Positions 1 through 10,609 are shown, counted from the first letter of the stretch. The stretch: 64,000 bases of DNA from Polyangiaceae bacterium (GCA_016719945.1 JADJYE010000041.1:248001-312000), one strand, 5' to 3'. Numbers and translations are program-made. The notes: generated by a model not told the origin, from the sequence alone.

Positions 1-224
1 CCGTCCAGCGCGAGGCGCTCGAGCAGGCGCGCCTGCCGAGCTGCCCCCACCAAGTCTTGCTCTTCGTACACGCGGAGAAACCAGCGCGCCCCCTGCCGGT
101 CGACGATGGCGTAGTTGGTGTTTACACTGCCAGCCATCACCCCTGACGCCGTCGCGACCTCCACGCCGAAAGCCCTCGTGCACGAGGCGACGTCGTCCAT
201 CGAGAGCTCGGTCAGGATCGCCAT
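1..224 (-). CDS. thrB: Homoserine kinase (ThrB type II, APH fold), N-terminal part, cut by window edge
   Basis: Reading leftward from an ATG at 224, the frame stays open to the window edge and gives about 74 residues beginning MAILTELSMDDV. The segment SGVMAGSVNTNYAI followed by WFLRVYEEQ matches the N-lobe of APH-fold homoserine kinases, which phosphorylate L-homoserine with ATP in threonine synthesis. In that family the start resembles 'YTELSDEELAAFL' and is followed by 'GVENSNY' and 'LTLYEKR' motifs. The catalytic loop lies outside the window, so the assignment rests on the N-terminus alone. It is divergent from hflX, with a 36-base gap that must hold both starts. Another APH-fold kinase is the main alternative. 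Confidence 0.7.
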   Translation of the reverse strand, partial: MAILTELSMDDVASCTRAFGVEVATASGVMAGSVNTNYAIVDRQGARWFLRVYEEQDLVGAARQARLLERLALD

Positions 225-260
225 CTTCGGCCGTCTGGGTCGGCTCCTTTTGTCCGCGCG

Positions 261-1985
<1,725 letters not shown>

Positions 1986-2005
1986 CGCAGGACAATCCGC
2001 ATCCT

Positions 2006-2047
2006 CGCGGCCGGCGCGCGAGAAAAAAGATTCGCGCCGGCGGCCGC
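2006..2047. terminator. Bidirectional hairpin between convergent hflX and lipoprotein gene
   Basis: CCGGCGCG (2011-2018) pairs perfectly with CGCGCCGG (2033-2040) around an A-rich loop. GCGG (2007-2010) and CCGC (2044-2047) extend the stem past a 3-nt bulge. It lies in the 106-base gap between two convergent genes, so it could end both transcripts. No T tract is seen. Confidence 0.5.
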
Positions 2048-2091
2048 TCCGGAAGGAGCAGCGCCGGCGCGTGGGTGCGACGTGCTTCAGC

Positions 2092-3360
2092 TCAGGGGCC
2101 GACGCACGCGTTGGCCGTGCAGACGCCCGAGATGCACTCGAACGTCTCGTCGCACGGGTCTGTGTCTGCTTTCTTCGCCGCGCACGTCATCATGGTGCCC
2201 TGGGCCGCGCCGAGGATGCAGTACGCGACGTCGCCGCAGTCGGTCTGATCGTCGCAGGTCGTGAAGCACGCGTCGCTCGCGGCGTCACAGTTGTAGTTGT
2301 TCGGGCAATCCATGGCGGCGGGAGCGACGCACGTGCCGGAGCCGTTGCACTCGTCCTGCGCCTTGAGATCGTCGCCCGCGCACTCCGGGCCGGTGCCGCA
2401 GTCGAAGCCGGCCGCCTCGTTGCCGCACGAACCCCCGGCCACGCACACGCCCGTCGTGCACTCGCTGTCGGCGCACTCGTCGCGCGGGTCCTGGCCGGCG
2501 CCCGCGTTACCGCACTCGCCCGTCGTGCCGCCCGTGTCCGCCGCGAGGCAGGAGCGGCAGGCGCCCTCGCAGTCGGTGTCGCAGCAGACGAAGCCGTTGC
2601 TCGTCTCCTCGCAGAAGCCGGTCGCGCACTCCGAGGCGGGGCTGCCGGCGGCGTCCGCGTTGCAGGCTTGGCCCTGGGTCTTGTCGGCGGTGCAGACGCC
2701 GGCGTCGCACCACTCGGCGTTGTCGCATTGGCTGTCCGTCGTGCACGCGGCGCACACGTCGGGGTCCTGCGCGGTGTCGCAGAAGCCGCTGGAGCAGTCG
2801 TCGGCGTCGACGCAGCCGAGGCCGTTGCCGCACGGTGCGCAGTCGTTGCCGCCGCAGTTGAGGCCGGTCTCGTCGGCGTCTTGGACGCCGTTCAAGCAGT
2901 GCGGCTGGACGCAGACGTTCGCGACGGTGTCGCAGGTCGCAGGCGAGGTGCACTGATCGTTGTCGATGCACTCGACGCACTCTCCAGCGCCGTCGCACAC
3001 GCCGTCGTCGGTCGCGGCCAGATCGCAGAGCGTCTCGGCCGCTTCGTTGTCGGTGCCGCACTCGCCGCCGACGCAGGTCGCGAGCTGACACTCGAGCGGA
3101 GCGGGGCAGTCCTCCGGGCCGTCGCACTCGGGGCCCATTCCGCCGCCGCCCTCGGCGCCGCCGGCGCCACCCATGCCGCCGCCGCCGGTGGTCGGGGTGC
3201 CGCCCGAGCCGCCGCCGCCGGTGGTCGGAGTACCGCCCGTGCCCGAGCCGCCGCCGCCCTGGTCGATGAGATCGTGATCGACGGCCGCGATGAGCTCGCA
3301 GCCGGTGAGCGCCACCAACGCGGCGCCGCAGAAGCCCCAACAAGCCAGAATCTTACGCAT
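2092..3360 (-). CDS. Cys-rich lipoprotein with EGF/dickkopf-like cysteine spacing
   Basis: The protein has 422 residues. The N-terminus MRKILACWGFCGAALVALTGC is a lipoprotein signal with lipobox LTGC, so it should be diacylated at Cys21. A Gly/Thr linker of two GGTPTTGGGG-type repeats follows. The remaining ~330 residues are packed with regularly spaced cysteines in short C-x(5-9)-C units rich in Asp and Gly, as in secreted cysteine-rich proteins of large-genome myxobacteria. No catalytic motif is seen, and an extracytoplasmic binding or structural role is only an inference. It starts 24 bases after the TPR/PEGA gene and is probably co-transcribed with it. An AGAGG sequence lies 8 bases before the ATG. 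Confidence 0.85.
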   Translation of the reverse strand: MRKILACWGFCGAALVALTGCELIAAVDHDLIDQGGGGSGTGGTPTTGGGGSGGTPTTGGGGMGGAGGAEGGGGMGPECDGPEDCPAPLECQLATCVGGECGTDNEAAETLCDLAATDDGVCDGAGECVECIDNDQCTSPATCDTVANVCVQPHCLNGVQDADETGLNCGGNDCAPCGNGLGCVDADDCSSGFCDTAQDPDVCAACTTDSQCDNAEWCDAGVCTADKTQGQACNADAAGSPASECATGFCEETSNGFVCCDTDCEGACRSCLAADTGGTTGECGNAGAGQDPRDECADSECTTGVCVAGGSCGNEAAGFDCGTGPECAGDDLKAQDECNGSGTCVAPAAMDCPNNYNCDAASDACFTTCDDQTDCGDVAYCILGAAQGTMMTCAAKKADTDPCDETFECISGVCTANACVGP

Positions 3361-3384
3361 GGGTCGTACCTCTCGTCGTACCGC

Positions 3385-4476
3385 TCAGAATGAAACTCGG
3401 CCGACCGCGCCTGCGCCGTCCGGCGAGGCGAAAGGCAGGATGAAGTCCAGCTTGGCCTTCTTGGCCGGCTCCGCCGCGGCGGGCGTCTCGCTGGAGCCGC
3501 TGTCGGTGAGCAGCAGGACCACGCCGGTGACGCCGAAGGTCAGCGCGACGCCGAACGACATGTCGGCGATGAGCGCGTTGCGCTCGGTCTCGTCGAAGAG
3601 ATCTTGGGTCGGCGTGTCCTCGTATTCGCCCTTGGACTTCAGCGCGAGGCCGCCAAACACCGAGCCCACCACGACGCCTGCGCCCGCGAGGCTGAGCGTG
3701 ACGATGGCCGGGATCACCGAGCTGGAGCTGCTCGTCTCCGGGGTCTTGGGTTTGTCGCCCGGCTTGTCGCCGGGACCGCTGGGCCCAGGGCCGCCTGCGA
3801 CGTCCTTCGGCTTCGGGGTCATCGTGATGGTGACCTCCTTCTTCTCGAGCCGTGTCACCTCGACCTCGACCTTGCCGTCCTCGAAGCCGTCGAGTGTCGC
3901 GCCGATCGTGTGCTTGCCGGGGGGCACCTTGAGCGGGTTACCCGCCGCGGGCGCGCCATCGATGGTCAGCGTGGCGGCGGCGGCCTCGGCCGGCTCGATC
4001 TTCACGGTGACGTCGGCGGGGGAGCTCTTCAGCGCAGAGAGGCGCGCCTCGGCGTTCGCGATGCGGTCCTTGTCCCTCGTCGCGTCCGGCTTGGGGTCGG
4101 CGTTGAGGAAGGCCTCGTAGGCCGCGATCGCGCCGTCGACGTCGCCCTTCTTGTCGAGCGACTCGGCCATGCGGTACTTCGGCACCGGGGCAGGCACCAG
4201 ATCGTTCGCGCCCTTGAACGCGTCGTAAGCGCCCGCGAAATCACCCGCGGTGAACTTCGCCTTTCCTTCTTGGAAGAGCTTGCCGGCCTCCTCTTCCTTC
4301 TGCTTCTGCGTCTTGGGCTTGCCCGGCTTGGCGGGCTTGGCCGGACCCTTCGCGGGCTGAGCAGCCGGCTGCGCCTTGGGCTGCGCAGCTTGCGCGTACG
4401 AGGTCGAGCTCGCGACCGCGAGCACGACGCCTGCGAGCGAGGCCCTCGAGATCAACGACCAGCAGTGGCTACGCAT
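3385..4476 (-). CDS. TPR/PEGA-domain envelope protein
   Basis: The start is set at the ATG at 4476 because GGAGGA lies 8 bases upstream; an upstream in-frame ATG at 4500 has no such site. The 363-residue product has a signal peptide ending near SSTSYAQA and an Ala/Pro/Lys-rich linker. A TPR-like region follows (GKLFQEGKAKFTAGDFAGAYDAF and AIAAYEAFLNADP segments). After it comes a PEGA domain (VKIEPAEAAAATLTIDG through KVPPGKHTIGATLDGFE) and two hydrophobic helices near 245-265 and 300-320. PEGA proteins are common next to Ser/Thr kinases in myxobacteria, and one lies directly upstream here. Function is unknown; a surface or scaffold role is inferred. Confidence 0.85.
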   Translation of the reverse strand: MRSHCWSLISRASLAGVVLAVASSTSYAQAAQPKAQPAAQPAKGPAKPAKPGKPKTQKQKEEEAGKLFQEGKAKFTAGDFAGAYDAFKGANDLVPAPVPKYRMAESLDKKGDVDGAIAAYEAFLNADPKPDATRDKDRIANAEARLSALKSSPADVTVKIEPAEAAAATLTIDGAPAAGNPLKVPPGKHTIGATLDGFEDGKVEVEVTRLEKKEVTITMTPKPKDVAGGPGPSGPGDKPGDKPKTPETSSSSSVIPAIVTLSLAGAGVVVGSVFGGLALKSKGEYEDTPTQDLFDETERNALIADMSFGVALTFGVTGVVLLLTDSGSSETPAAAEPAKKAKLDFILPFASPDGAGAVGRVSF

Positions 4477-4602
4477 GACGAGAATCCTCCGTGATGACAA
4501 GCAACGCTCAGGCAGCTACGAGGCACCGCGGCGTCGCCGCGAGCGCTCTTGAGGGACCGACGAACCGCACGGCGCAGGGTACACCAGCACCCGGGCCATT
4601 TG

Positions 4603-6132
4603 TTACACAGTTTCCGCCGCCAGGGTGACCCCGAGCGGCTCCGCGATCGCCTCGAGGTGCTGCCAGGCCTCGGCCGCGAGGGCGCGGAGCGCCGCCACGT
4701 GACCCTCGAGCTGGGCCTCGAGCGTCGCCTTCTCTCCCTCGAGCGCCTCGTTCGCGAGCTCGAAGCGGGTCGACAGCTCCCCCTGCTCACGAGCGAGGTC
4801 GTCGGCGTGGTCGATCGAGACCTCCTCCTCGTGCTCGAGCGTGGCCTCCTCCCAGAGCAGCGCGTCCATCGCCTGCACGGGGTGCACGCCCGAGAGCCGC
4901 TGCGCGCGAACATAGTCGCTCCGCTCTGCGACCGAAGACGCCCACCCCATCGCGCGCGACCGGTCTCGGCCGAGCTGATCCAGCCTGCCGCCGAGCTCCG
5001 AACGAATGGCCCGCGCGCGCTCATCGAGTCCGGCGAGAGCCTTCGCGTCCTGGGTGACGAGCGCGTGGAGCCTCAGCAACATCGTGCACAGCTCCGACGC
5101 CTTCGACACGTTGTCCATGACCGAGGCGTCGTCGACCCCGCGCGCCGCCACGGCCACCGCGTCGAACGCCCGCTCGCACAGGGGAGCGATCCGATCGAAG
5201 GGCATGGTCAGCAGCCTCGGCGCGCGCCGGGGGTGGGGTCTGTGGATCAGCCGCTCGGTCGGTGGCTCGACCTCCTCTGCGGGCTCCGCCAGGCCCAGCT
5301 CGCCCAAGATCGAGCGGAACATCGCCACGGCCTCGAAGGCGTCTCGAGGGCGCTCGTCAGGGTCGGGCGCGAGCAGGCGCGCGAGCGCCTCATCGAGCGA
5401 GGAGGGCGCCCCAGCCAGCAGATCGGAGAGCGGGCGGGGGCGGGGCAGGGCCGAGGCCGGCGCGTCGGCCGGGTAGGGCAGCGAGCCGCAGGCGGCCTCG
5501 TACGTGAGGACGCCGAGCGAGAACAGATCGCTCCTGGCGTCGAGCATCCCCGTCAGCCGCATCTCCGGCGCGATGTAGCCCGGCGTGAGCTGGGAGGGCA
5601 CGAGCGCGGTGGTCCCCGTGACGATCGACGAGTCGAGCAGCTTCGCCACGCCGAAGTCGGTGAGCTTCACGAGGTCATCGCCGCCGCGCCGCTGCACGAC
5701 GAGGACGTTCGCGGGCTTGATGTCGCGGTGGATGACGCCCATTTCGTGCGCTCGAGAGAGCGCGAGCGCGACCTGGAGGCCGATGCGGACCGCGCGCTCC
5801 CACCCCAGCGAGCCCTGCGCGAGCAGCCGCGTCAGCGGCTCTCCGGGGACGTACTCCATGACCAGGTAGGCGGTGTCGTCCGTCTCGCCGTAGTCGCTGA
5901 TCTCGACGATGTTCGGGTGGTTGATGCGATTGACCGCCTTCGCCTCGCGCAGGAACAGCTTGCGAAGCGTGCGGTCGCGACCGACCTCCCGCCGCAGGAG
6001 CTTGATCGCGCCGAGGCGGTCGATGAGCACGTGGCGCGCGAGGTACACCTCGGCGATGTGATCCTCGCCGAGCCGCGCGATGAGGCGGTAGCGGCTCGCG
6101 ACGAGCCGGCCGAGCCACGGAAGGTCGCCCAC
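4603..6132 (-). CDS. Ser/Thr protein kinase with degenerate glycine loop and C-terminal coiled coil
   Basis: This is a 509-residue Hanks-type kinase with a GTG start at 6132. Visible features are the ATP-anchoring lysine in AIKLL (K44), Glu63, the catalytic loop HRDIKPAN (135-142), DFG (159-161) and an APE-like GYIAPEM segment. The nucleotide-binding loop is LGEDHIAEVY where GxGxxG is expected, so only one of the three glycines remains. The C-terminal half has a Glu/Ala/Leu-rich stretch (about 425-500) predicted to form a coiled coil, and no transmembrane segment is obvious. It sits 35 bases after the barrel-like gene and ahead of the TPR/PEGA gene, probably in one operon. Catalysis is plausible since lysine, Asp and DFG remain. 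Confidence 0.92.
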   Translation of the reverse strand: MGDLPWLGRLVASRYRLIARLGEDHIAEVYLARHVLIDRLGAIKLLRREVGRDRTLRKLFLREAKAVNRINHPNIVEISDYGETDDTAYLVMEYVPGEPLTRLLAQGSLGWERAVRIGLQVALALSRAHEMGVIHRDIKPANVLVVQRRGGDDLVKLTDFGVAKLLDSSIVTGTTALVPSQLTPGYIAPEMRLTGMLDARSDLFSLGVLTYEAACGSLPYPADAPASALPRPRPLSDLLAGAPSSLDEALARLLAPDPDERPRDAFEAVAMFRSILGELGLAEPAEEVEPPTERLIHRPHPRRAPRLLTMPFDRIAPLCERAFDAVAVAARGVDDASVMDNVSKASELCTMLLRLHALVTQDAKALAGLDERARAIRSELGGRLDQLGRDRSRAMGWASSVAERSDYVRAQRLSGVHPVQAMDALLWEEATLEHEEEVSIDHADDLAREQGELSTRFELANEALEGEKATLEAQLEGHVAALRALAAEAWQHLEAIAEPLGVTLAAETV

Positions 6133-6167
6133 TCGTCCGGCAGCTTACGAGACTCGGTCTCGGCGCG

Positions 6168-6764
6168 CTAGAAGCGGTCGGCCCATCCGAGCGTCACTCG
6201 ACCGAGCGTGGACGACTCGACCGTCGCCTCGTCGGACCACGCGATCGCGCGACCGTACCCCAGCTCCGCGAACAGCCCCGCGTGGTAGGTGACCCACGGA
6301 CGAACGCCCACGACCCAGCCGAACGCGAGCCCCCACGCGGGCGATCGGTCATCGACCGCGAAGCCCGCGACGCCAACCTCTGGCCCAACGGTGATCGTGA
6401 GCACGTCGCCGAGCCGATAGGCGGACAGCGCCGCCGCGACGGTCGCGCGCCACACGTGCAACGAAGGCGGCTCCTCCTGCGCGATGAAGAAGGGGCGCTC
6501 GTAGGCGGCTCGGACGCGGACCTCGAACGCCCGCGTCACCTCGCGAGCGAACGCGATGCTCGCCCCGATGCACGTCGCGCCGTGGGCCGTCTCGGCGGGC
6601 TCGGACGAGAGCTGGTACCAGCCTGGGCAGACGACCGTGACGCCGGCGGTCACTTGGTTCGGCATCGAGCGGTGCGCGTCGGGGTCGTCGGGGTCGTGCG
6701 CGTGGGCGTTCGTCGCCACCGCGAGCACCAGGCCGACCGCGCACGCCGAGCGGGGAGCGCTCAC
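6168..6764 (-). CDS. Small exported protein, outer-membrane barrel-like
   Basis: The product has 198 residues with a signal peptide ending near ATNAHAHD. After it come alternating aromatic and small residues in beta-strand-like runs (VTAGVTVVCPGWYQL, AFEVRVRAAYERPFF, VLTITVGPEVGVAGF, YHAGLFAELGYGRAI), and the chain ends in Phe, as outer-membrane barrels often do. Six to eight strands would fit. The GTG start overlaps the lgt stop as GTGA, so translation is probably coupled to lgt. I do not recognise the family. The barrel call is inference from composition and the terminal Phe. Confidence 0.7.
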   Translation of the reverse strand: MSAPRSACAVGLVLAVATNAHAHDPDDPDAHRSMPNQVTAGVTVVCPGWYQLSSEPAETAHGATCIGASIAFAREVTRAFEVRVRAAYERPFFIAQEEPPSLHVWRATVAAALSAYRLGDVLTITVGPEVGVAGFAVDDRSPAWGLAFGWVVGVRPWVTYHAGLFAELGYGRAIAWSDEATVESSTLGRVTLGWADRF

Positions 6765-8086
6765 GCGTCGCCCGAGGTCTTGCCGCCTCGGGGGCTCTTC
6801 TTACCCTTCTTGCCGGCTCCTCTGGACGCCTTCTCGCCCTTCGGCGCGGCGGCGGGTGATGGGGTCGCGACGCGGGACGCGCTAGCGGCGGGCTTCTTGG
6901 GGCCGGCCTTCCCCGCGGCCTGCACCGGCTTCGCGGGTCGCGCGGCGTCTTCAGCGTCCGCGTCCTTCGGGTCGCGCGGCTCCTCGGGCTCCCCGGCCGA
7001 CCGCGGGATCAGCATCGCGCCGACGGGGTCGAGCAAGGCTCTGCCGTGAAGCAGCGCGAAGCCGAGCGCCGCCCCAACTGCGCTCGCGAGGCCGATGAAC
7101 TGCGACGTCGACAGCTTCACGTCCGCGACCGCCTCGAACGCCCCGGGCTTGAGCGCGACATACGCGTAGAGCGCAGGGATGAACGCGGCGACCTGCGTCG
7201 CGACGCGCGCGGGCCGGCTGCCGATGATGCGCGCGATGCCGTAGGCGTAGGCAGCCCCGAACACAGCGAGGCACAGCGGAAATAGCACGTGCGGCGCGAG
7301 CGCAGGAGGGATGGCGCCGCGCTCGGCGTCGTCACGGAGAAACTCGAGGCCGAAGCGAGCGGCGCCGTAGAAGAACGCGAAGTAGAGGAAGACCTGGCCG
7401 CGGAAGCGCTGGGTCTTGCGCGAAGCCAGCAAGAAGACGAGGAGCGCCAGCCCGACGAGGCACTCGTAGAGCTGCGTGGGGTGGACGGGGAGCGACGTCG
7501 GCGCGCTCACGTCGATCAGGCCGGCTCGCACGTGCTGGTCCCATGCGGGGGAGCCAGCGGCTGCGTCGGGCAGGGCGGCGCTCCACCGGGGGAACGTTCC
7601 GAGGTGCTTCAGCGCCTCGGGGGCGGTCGCCGAGAGGGGCCGGCCGAAGTCGCACCCGTAGAGGTAACAGCCAATCCGCGTGATCATCAGGCCTGAAGCG
7701 AGGCTGGGGACCGCCACGTCTGCCCACGGGATCAGCGGGATGTGCTTCCAGCGCAGGTAGACCCAGCTCCCCAGGAACCCTCCTACGAAGCCGCCGTAGG
7801 CGACCATGCCTCCGCTTCGCAGCTCCAGCACGTCCCCGAGGCCGTCGAAATCGTCGAGGTTCGTCACGACGTACAGCAGGCGCGACGACACGACGGCGCA
7901 GATGGCAGTGATGACGTAGCAGTTGGCGAACGTCTCGCGCGACAGGCCGTCTTTCTCTGCGAGGCCCAGCGTCAGGTACCACCCGACGATGAACGACAAG
8001 CCCAGCATGACGCCGTAGCTGTAGAGCGGGAGCGAGCCTCCCCCCAGGAAGTCGGGGAGCGGGATCCGGAACAGGATCGGATGCAC
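6761..8086 (-). CDS. lgt: Prolipoprotein diacylglyceryl transferase (Lgt family) with long Lys/Ala/Pro tail
   Basis: Lgt moves the diacylglyceryl group of phosphatidylglycerol onto the lipobox cysteine of prolipoproteins in the inner membrane. This 441-residue protein has the N-terminal Lgt pattern (PLYSYGVMLGLSF), the GGMVAYGGFVGG loop (92-103), the signature arginine in TRIGCYLYGCDFGRP (R137), and FGLEFLRDD. Two positions differ from E. coli Lgt: Tyr97 stands where His103 is expected and Cys140 where Asn146 is expected. The RIGC..GC variant occurs in a recognised Lgt-like subgroup. The last ~75 residues are a Lys/Ala/Pro-rich cytoplasmic-looking tail, making it ~150 residues longer than usual. 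The start is GTG. Many lipoproteins in this window would be substrates. Confidence 0.88.
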   Translation of the reverse strand: MHPILFRIPLPDFLGGGSLPLYSYGVMLGLSFIVGWYLTLGLAEKDGLSRETFANCYVITAICAVVSSRLLYVVTNLDDFDGLGDVLELRSGGMVAYGGFVGGFLGSWVYLRWKHIPLIPWADVAVPSLASGLMITRIGCYLYGCDFGRPLSATAPEALKHLGTFPRWSAALPDAAAGSPAWDQHVRAGLIDVSAPTSLPVHPTQLYECLVGLALLVFLLASRKTQRFRGQVFLYFAFFYGAARFGLEFLRDDAERGAIPPALAPHVLFPLCLAVFGAAYAYGIARIIGSRPARVATQVAAFIPALYAYVALKPGAFEAVADVKLSTSQFIGLASAVGAALGFALLHGRALLDPVGAMLIPRSAGEPEEPRDPKDADAEDAARPAKPVQAAGKAGPKKPAASASRVATPSPAAAPKGEKASRGAGKKGKKSPRGGKTSGDA

Positions 8087-8155
8087 GCCGAGTCTTTACC
8101 CCCGAGCGACAAGACACGAAAGGGGACCTTTGCGTCCCGTGCTACCCTCACGCGC

Positions 8156-8869
8156 GTGGTGCCGAGGCGTGGTCGTTGCGTCCTCTTCGTTCTTGGGGCG
8201 GGGTGCGTCCCCGAAGGCCCCGCGACGGATCGTGGCATCACGCTGCCCGAGCAGACTCTGCTCGTCTCCGCCGCCGGCGACGTGCTCGACGAGATCTTCG
8301 AAGACGATTTCGAGCGCGAAGAGCTGGGCCCCGACTACACCGCGCTGTCGGACGCATGGCTGCTCGAGGGGGGCTGGCTGTGCGCACAGAACGCGAAGAA
8401 TCAGGGAGTTTGGCTCGATCGCCGCTTGCCGAGAAACGTCCGTGTCGAGTTCGACGCGATGTCGCTCTCGGAAGACGGCGACATCAAGGTGGAGCTGTTC
8501 GGAGACGGCTCGAGCGGCGCTTCTGGGGTCAGCTATGACGACGCGACCGGGTACGTCGCCATCTTCGGCGGGTGGAAGAACTCGCTGCACGTCCTGGCGC
8601 GCCTCGACGAGCATGGCGACAGCCGGCGCGCGCGCGCCGTGGAGCCCGACTCCGACGACCCCGCGACCCAGGCCGTTGTCTCGGGGCAGGTCTACCGCTT
8701 CAAGTTCGAGCGCAAGCACGGCAACATGTTGGTCATGTCGGTCAACGGGAGCAAAGTCCTCGAGTACGCTGACCCGGAGCCCCTCGCCGGCCTCGGGCAC
8801 GAGCACTTCGGCTTCAATGACTGGACGGCCGCGGTCTGTTTCGACAACCTGGTGATCGAGCCGCTCTGA
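8156..8869 (+). CDS. Putative lipoprotein with concanavalin A-like (LamG/DUF1080-type) fold
   Basis: The frame is open well upstream, but the likely start is one of the paired GTG codons at 8156 or 8159, giving about 237 residues beginning (M)VPRRGRCVLFVLGAGC. That is a basic, hydrophobic, Cys-ended leader resembling a lipoprotein signal, although the lipobox is imperfect. The body has FEDDFEREELGPDYTAL, WLLEGGWLCAQ, VRVEFDAMS, YRFKFERKHGNMLVMSVNG and a final FDNLVIEPL. This strand order is typical of jelly-roll glycan-binding or hydrolase-like domains. No catalytic residues can be assigned. The stop overlaps the next ATG by one base, so the two genes are probably translationally coupled. Confidence 0.75.
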   Translation: MVPRRGRCVLFVLGAGCVPEGPATDRGITLPEQTLLVSAAGDVLDEIFEDDFEREELGPDYTALSDAWLLEGGWLCAQNAKNQGVWLDRRLPRNVRVEFDAMSLSEDGDIKVELFGDGSSGASGVSYDDATGYVAIFGGWKNSLHVLARLDEHGDSRRARAVEPDSDDPATQAVVSGQVYRFKFERKHGNMLVMSVNGSKVLEYADPEPLAGLGHEHFGFNDWTAAVCFDNLVIEPL

Positions 8870-10512
8870 TGGACTCCAGCGAGATCGAGAAGAACATCAG
8901 CGAGCTCGAGGAGAAGCTCGACCGCGTTCGCGCGCTGTACGAGCAGTACTTCTGCGGGATCGAGAAGCTCGAGCCACAGATCCCCCGCAAGGACGTCGAT
9001 CGGCGCATCGTGCTGCTCCGCAAAGAGCAGATCCGCAACACGGCGATGCGCTTCAAGTTCAACACCCTCGTGCAGCGCTACAACACGATGCAGCAGCACT
9101 GGGGGCGCATCCTGCGCGAGATCGAGAACGGGACTTACAAGCGAGATCTCGCGCGCGCGGCGGCCAGGTTCGGGCTCGACGAGGCGCTCACCGCCGTCGG
9201 TCGCAAGCGCGCCGACCGGATGGCCGCGGGCCTCAAGGCCCAGCTCGAACGAACAGCCCGAAAGCAGCCGCAGAAGCGCGGGGAGGACGAGTACGAGGAG
9301 GTCGCCGACGACGACGTCCAGGCGGTCGAAGACGACTTCGACGACGACGCTCCGACGCCGCCGCCCGTCGTGCACGTGCTGGACGAGAGCGCGACGTACG
9401 CTCCCGGAGGCGGTGTCGACTACGGCCCCGACTACGGACACACGCCCTACGCCGCCGCGGGCTACGGGCACCCCCAGGACGCCTATTCTCAGCCTCAGGC
9501 GGCGTGGGCTGCTGCACCCGCGCCTGGGGCCAGCCAGCCGTCGCTCGACCCGTTCGCGCCCATGCCTTCGCGCGCGAGCCGAGGCACGACCGCCCCCATC
9601 GCGCCCGGCTCCGCCTGGCCGTCCCAAGGCGTCGCGCCGCCCGCCGGCCCGCCGCTCGCGGCGCCGCCCGTCGTTCCCGCCGCCGGTGGCCCGAAGGAGA
9701 AGAAGGCCGGAGGGCTGCGCCTCGGGGGCGGCCCCTCCCGCCGCGTCAACAGCGACGCCCTCAACCGGATCGCGAGCTCGCTCGGCAGCAGCCCGCCGGG
9801 TGCGCTCGACGACAGCGCTCGCACCGCGGCGCCAGCACCGGTGGCGCCCGCGCCGGCTCCGGCGCCCCAGCCGGCTCCGGCGCCCCAGCCGGCTCCCGCG
9901 CTCCAGCAGGCTCCCGCGCCCCAGCCGGCTGCGAGGCGTCCGCTGCTCTCCAGCCCGCTCGGGCTCGATCTCGATGATCTGGGCGACTCGGGCGCGAGCG
10001 CGCCTCCTGCCTCTGCCCCCGTATCGTCGCGCAATCCTGGCAAACCCGCGCTGTCTCCTCCGCCGAAGGCGTCCGCGCTGACCCCGCCCCCGGGCGCGCT
10101 GCGCCCGCCGCCCGGCCAGCGGGACGCGGGCTCGAGCGCGCCCGCCGGCGCCTCCTCTCCCGCGGCGCCGACGCGGCCCTCGCAGCCCGCGACCCCGGAC
10201 GCCTCGCCCCCCGGCGAAGCCACGCCGGATCCCCAGCGAAGGCCTGCGGCCGCGAGCCTCCAGCCTCGGCCGAAGCCCAGCCAACCCACCAAGGAAGATC
10301 TCAGCGACGGCCGCCTGCGCGAGATCTACTCGCAGTACGTGCAGTCTCGCCGCGATCGCAACGAGTCGACCGCGGGCATCACGTTCGAGAAGCTCGCCGA
10401 TAGCCTCCGGTCACAGGCCGAGAAGCTGAAGTCGAAGCACACGTCGAAGCGGGTCGACTACGAGGTCGTCGTCAAGGAGGGCAAGACCCTCATCAAGCCG
10501 ATCGTGCGCTAG
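8869..10512 (+). CDS. MXAN_5187-like protein: N-terminal coiled coil, Pro/Ala linker, conserved C-terminal domain
   Basis: The product has 547 residues and no signal peptide. Residues 1-130 form a charged helical/coiled-coil domain (SELEEKLDRVRALYEQYF; LRKEQIRNTAMRFKFNTLVQRYNTMQQHW). The middle (~140-470) is low-complexity Pro/Ala/Ser with repeats of PAPQPAPA type. The C-terminus (about 475-547) matches the domain described in Myxococcus MXAN_5187-type proteins: LREIYSQYV, GITFEKLADSLRSQ and YEVVVKEGKTLIKPI. Function in that family is not established. It overlaps the upstream lipoprotein gene by one base. Confidence 0.85.
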   Translation: MDSSEIEKNISELEEKLDRVRALYEQYFCGIEKLEPQIPRKDVDRRIVLLRKEQIRNTAMRFKFNTLVQRYNTMQQHWGRILREIENGTYKRDLARAAARFGLDEALTAVGRKRADRMAAGLKAQLERTARKQPQKRGEDEYEEVADDDVQAVEDDFDDDAPTPPPVVHVLDESATYAPGGGVDYGPDYGHTPYAAAGYGHPQDAYSQPQAAWAAAPAPGASQPSLDPFAPMPSRASRGTTAPIAPGSAWPSQGVAPPAGPPLAAPPVVPAAGGPKEKKAGGLRLGGGPSRRVNSDALNRIASSLGSSPPGALDDSARTAAPAPVAPAPAPAPQPAPAPQPAPALQQAPAPQPAARRPLLSSPLGLDLDDLGDSGASAPPASAPVSSRNPGKPALSPPPKASALTPPPGALRPPPGQRDAGSSAPAGASSPAAPTRPSQPATPDASPPGEATPDPQRRPAAASLQPRPKPSQPTKEDLSDGRLREIYSQYVQSRRDRNESTAGITFEKLADSLRSQAEKLKSKHTSKRVDYEVVVKEGKTLIKPIVR

Positions 10513-10530
10513 CTTCGTGCAAGGCGCAGT

Positions 10531-10550
10531 CGGCCCTATTTCTTGGGCCG
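10531..10550 (+). terminator. Weak hairpin after the MXAN_5187-like gene
   Basis: CGGCCC (10531-10536) pairs with GGGCCG (10545-10550) around a T-rich 8-base loop, 19 bases past the stop. The stem is short and there is no T tract, so terminator function is only possible. Confidence 0.3.
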
Positions 10551-10609
10551 GCATGACGCCCGCGTTGGCCTCGCTTCGCTCGGCCTGATCGCGGGCTATG
10601 CCGGCGCCC

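Noticed and set aside
7742..8155. Rightward extension of the concanavalin-like lipoprotein gene
   Set aside because: This part is antisense to lgt. The lipoprotein-like leader begins at the GTG at 8156 or 8159.
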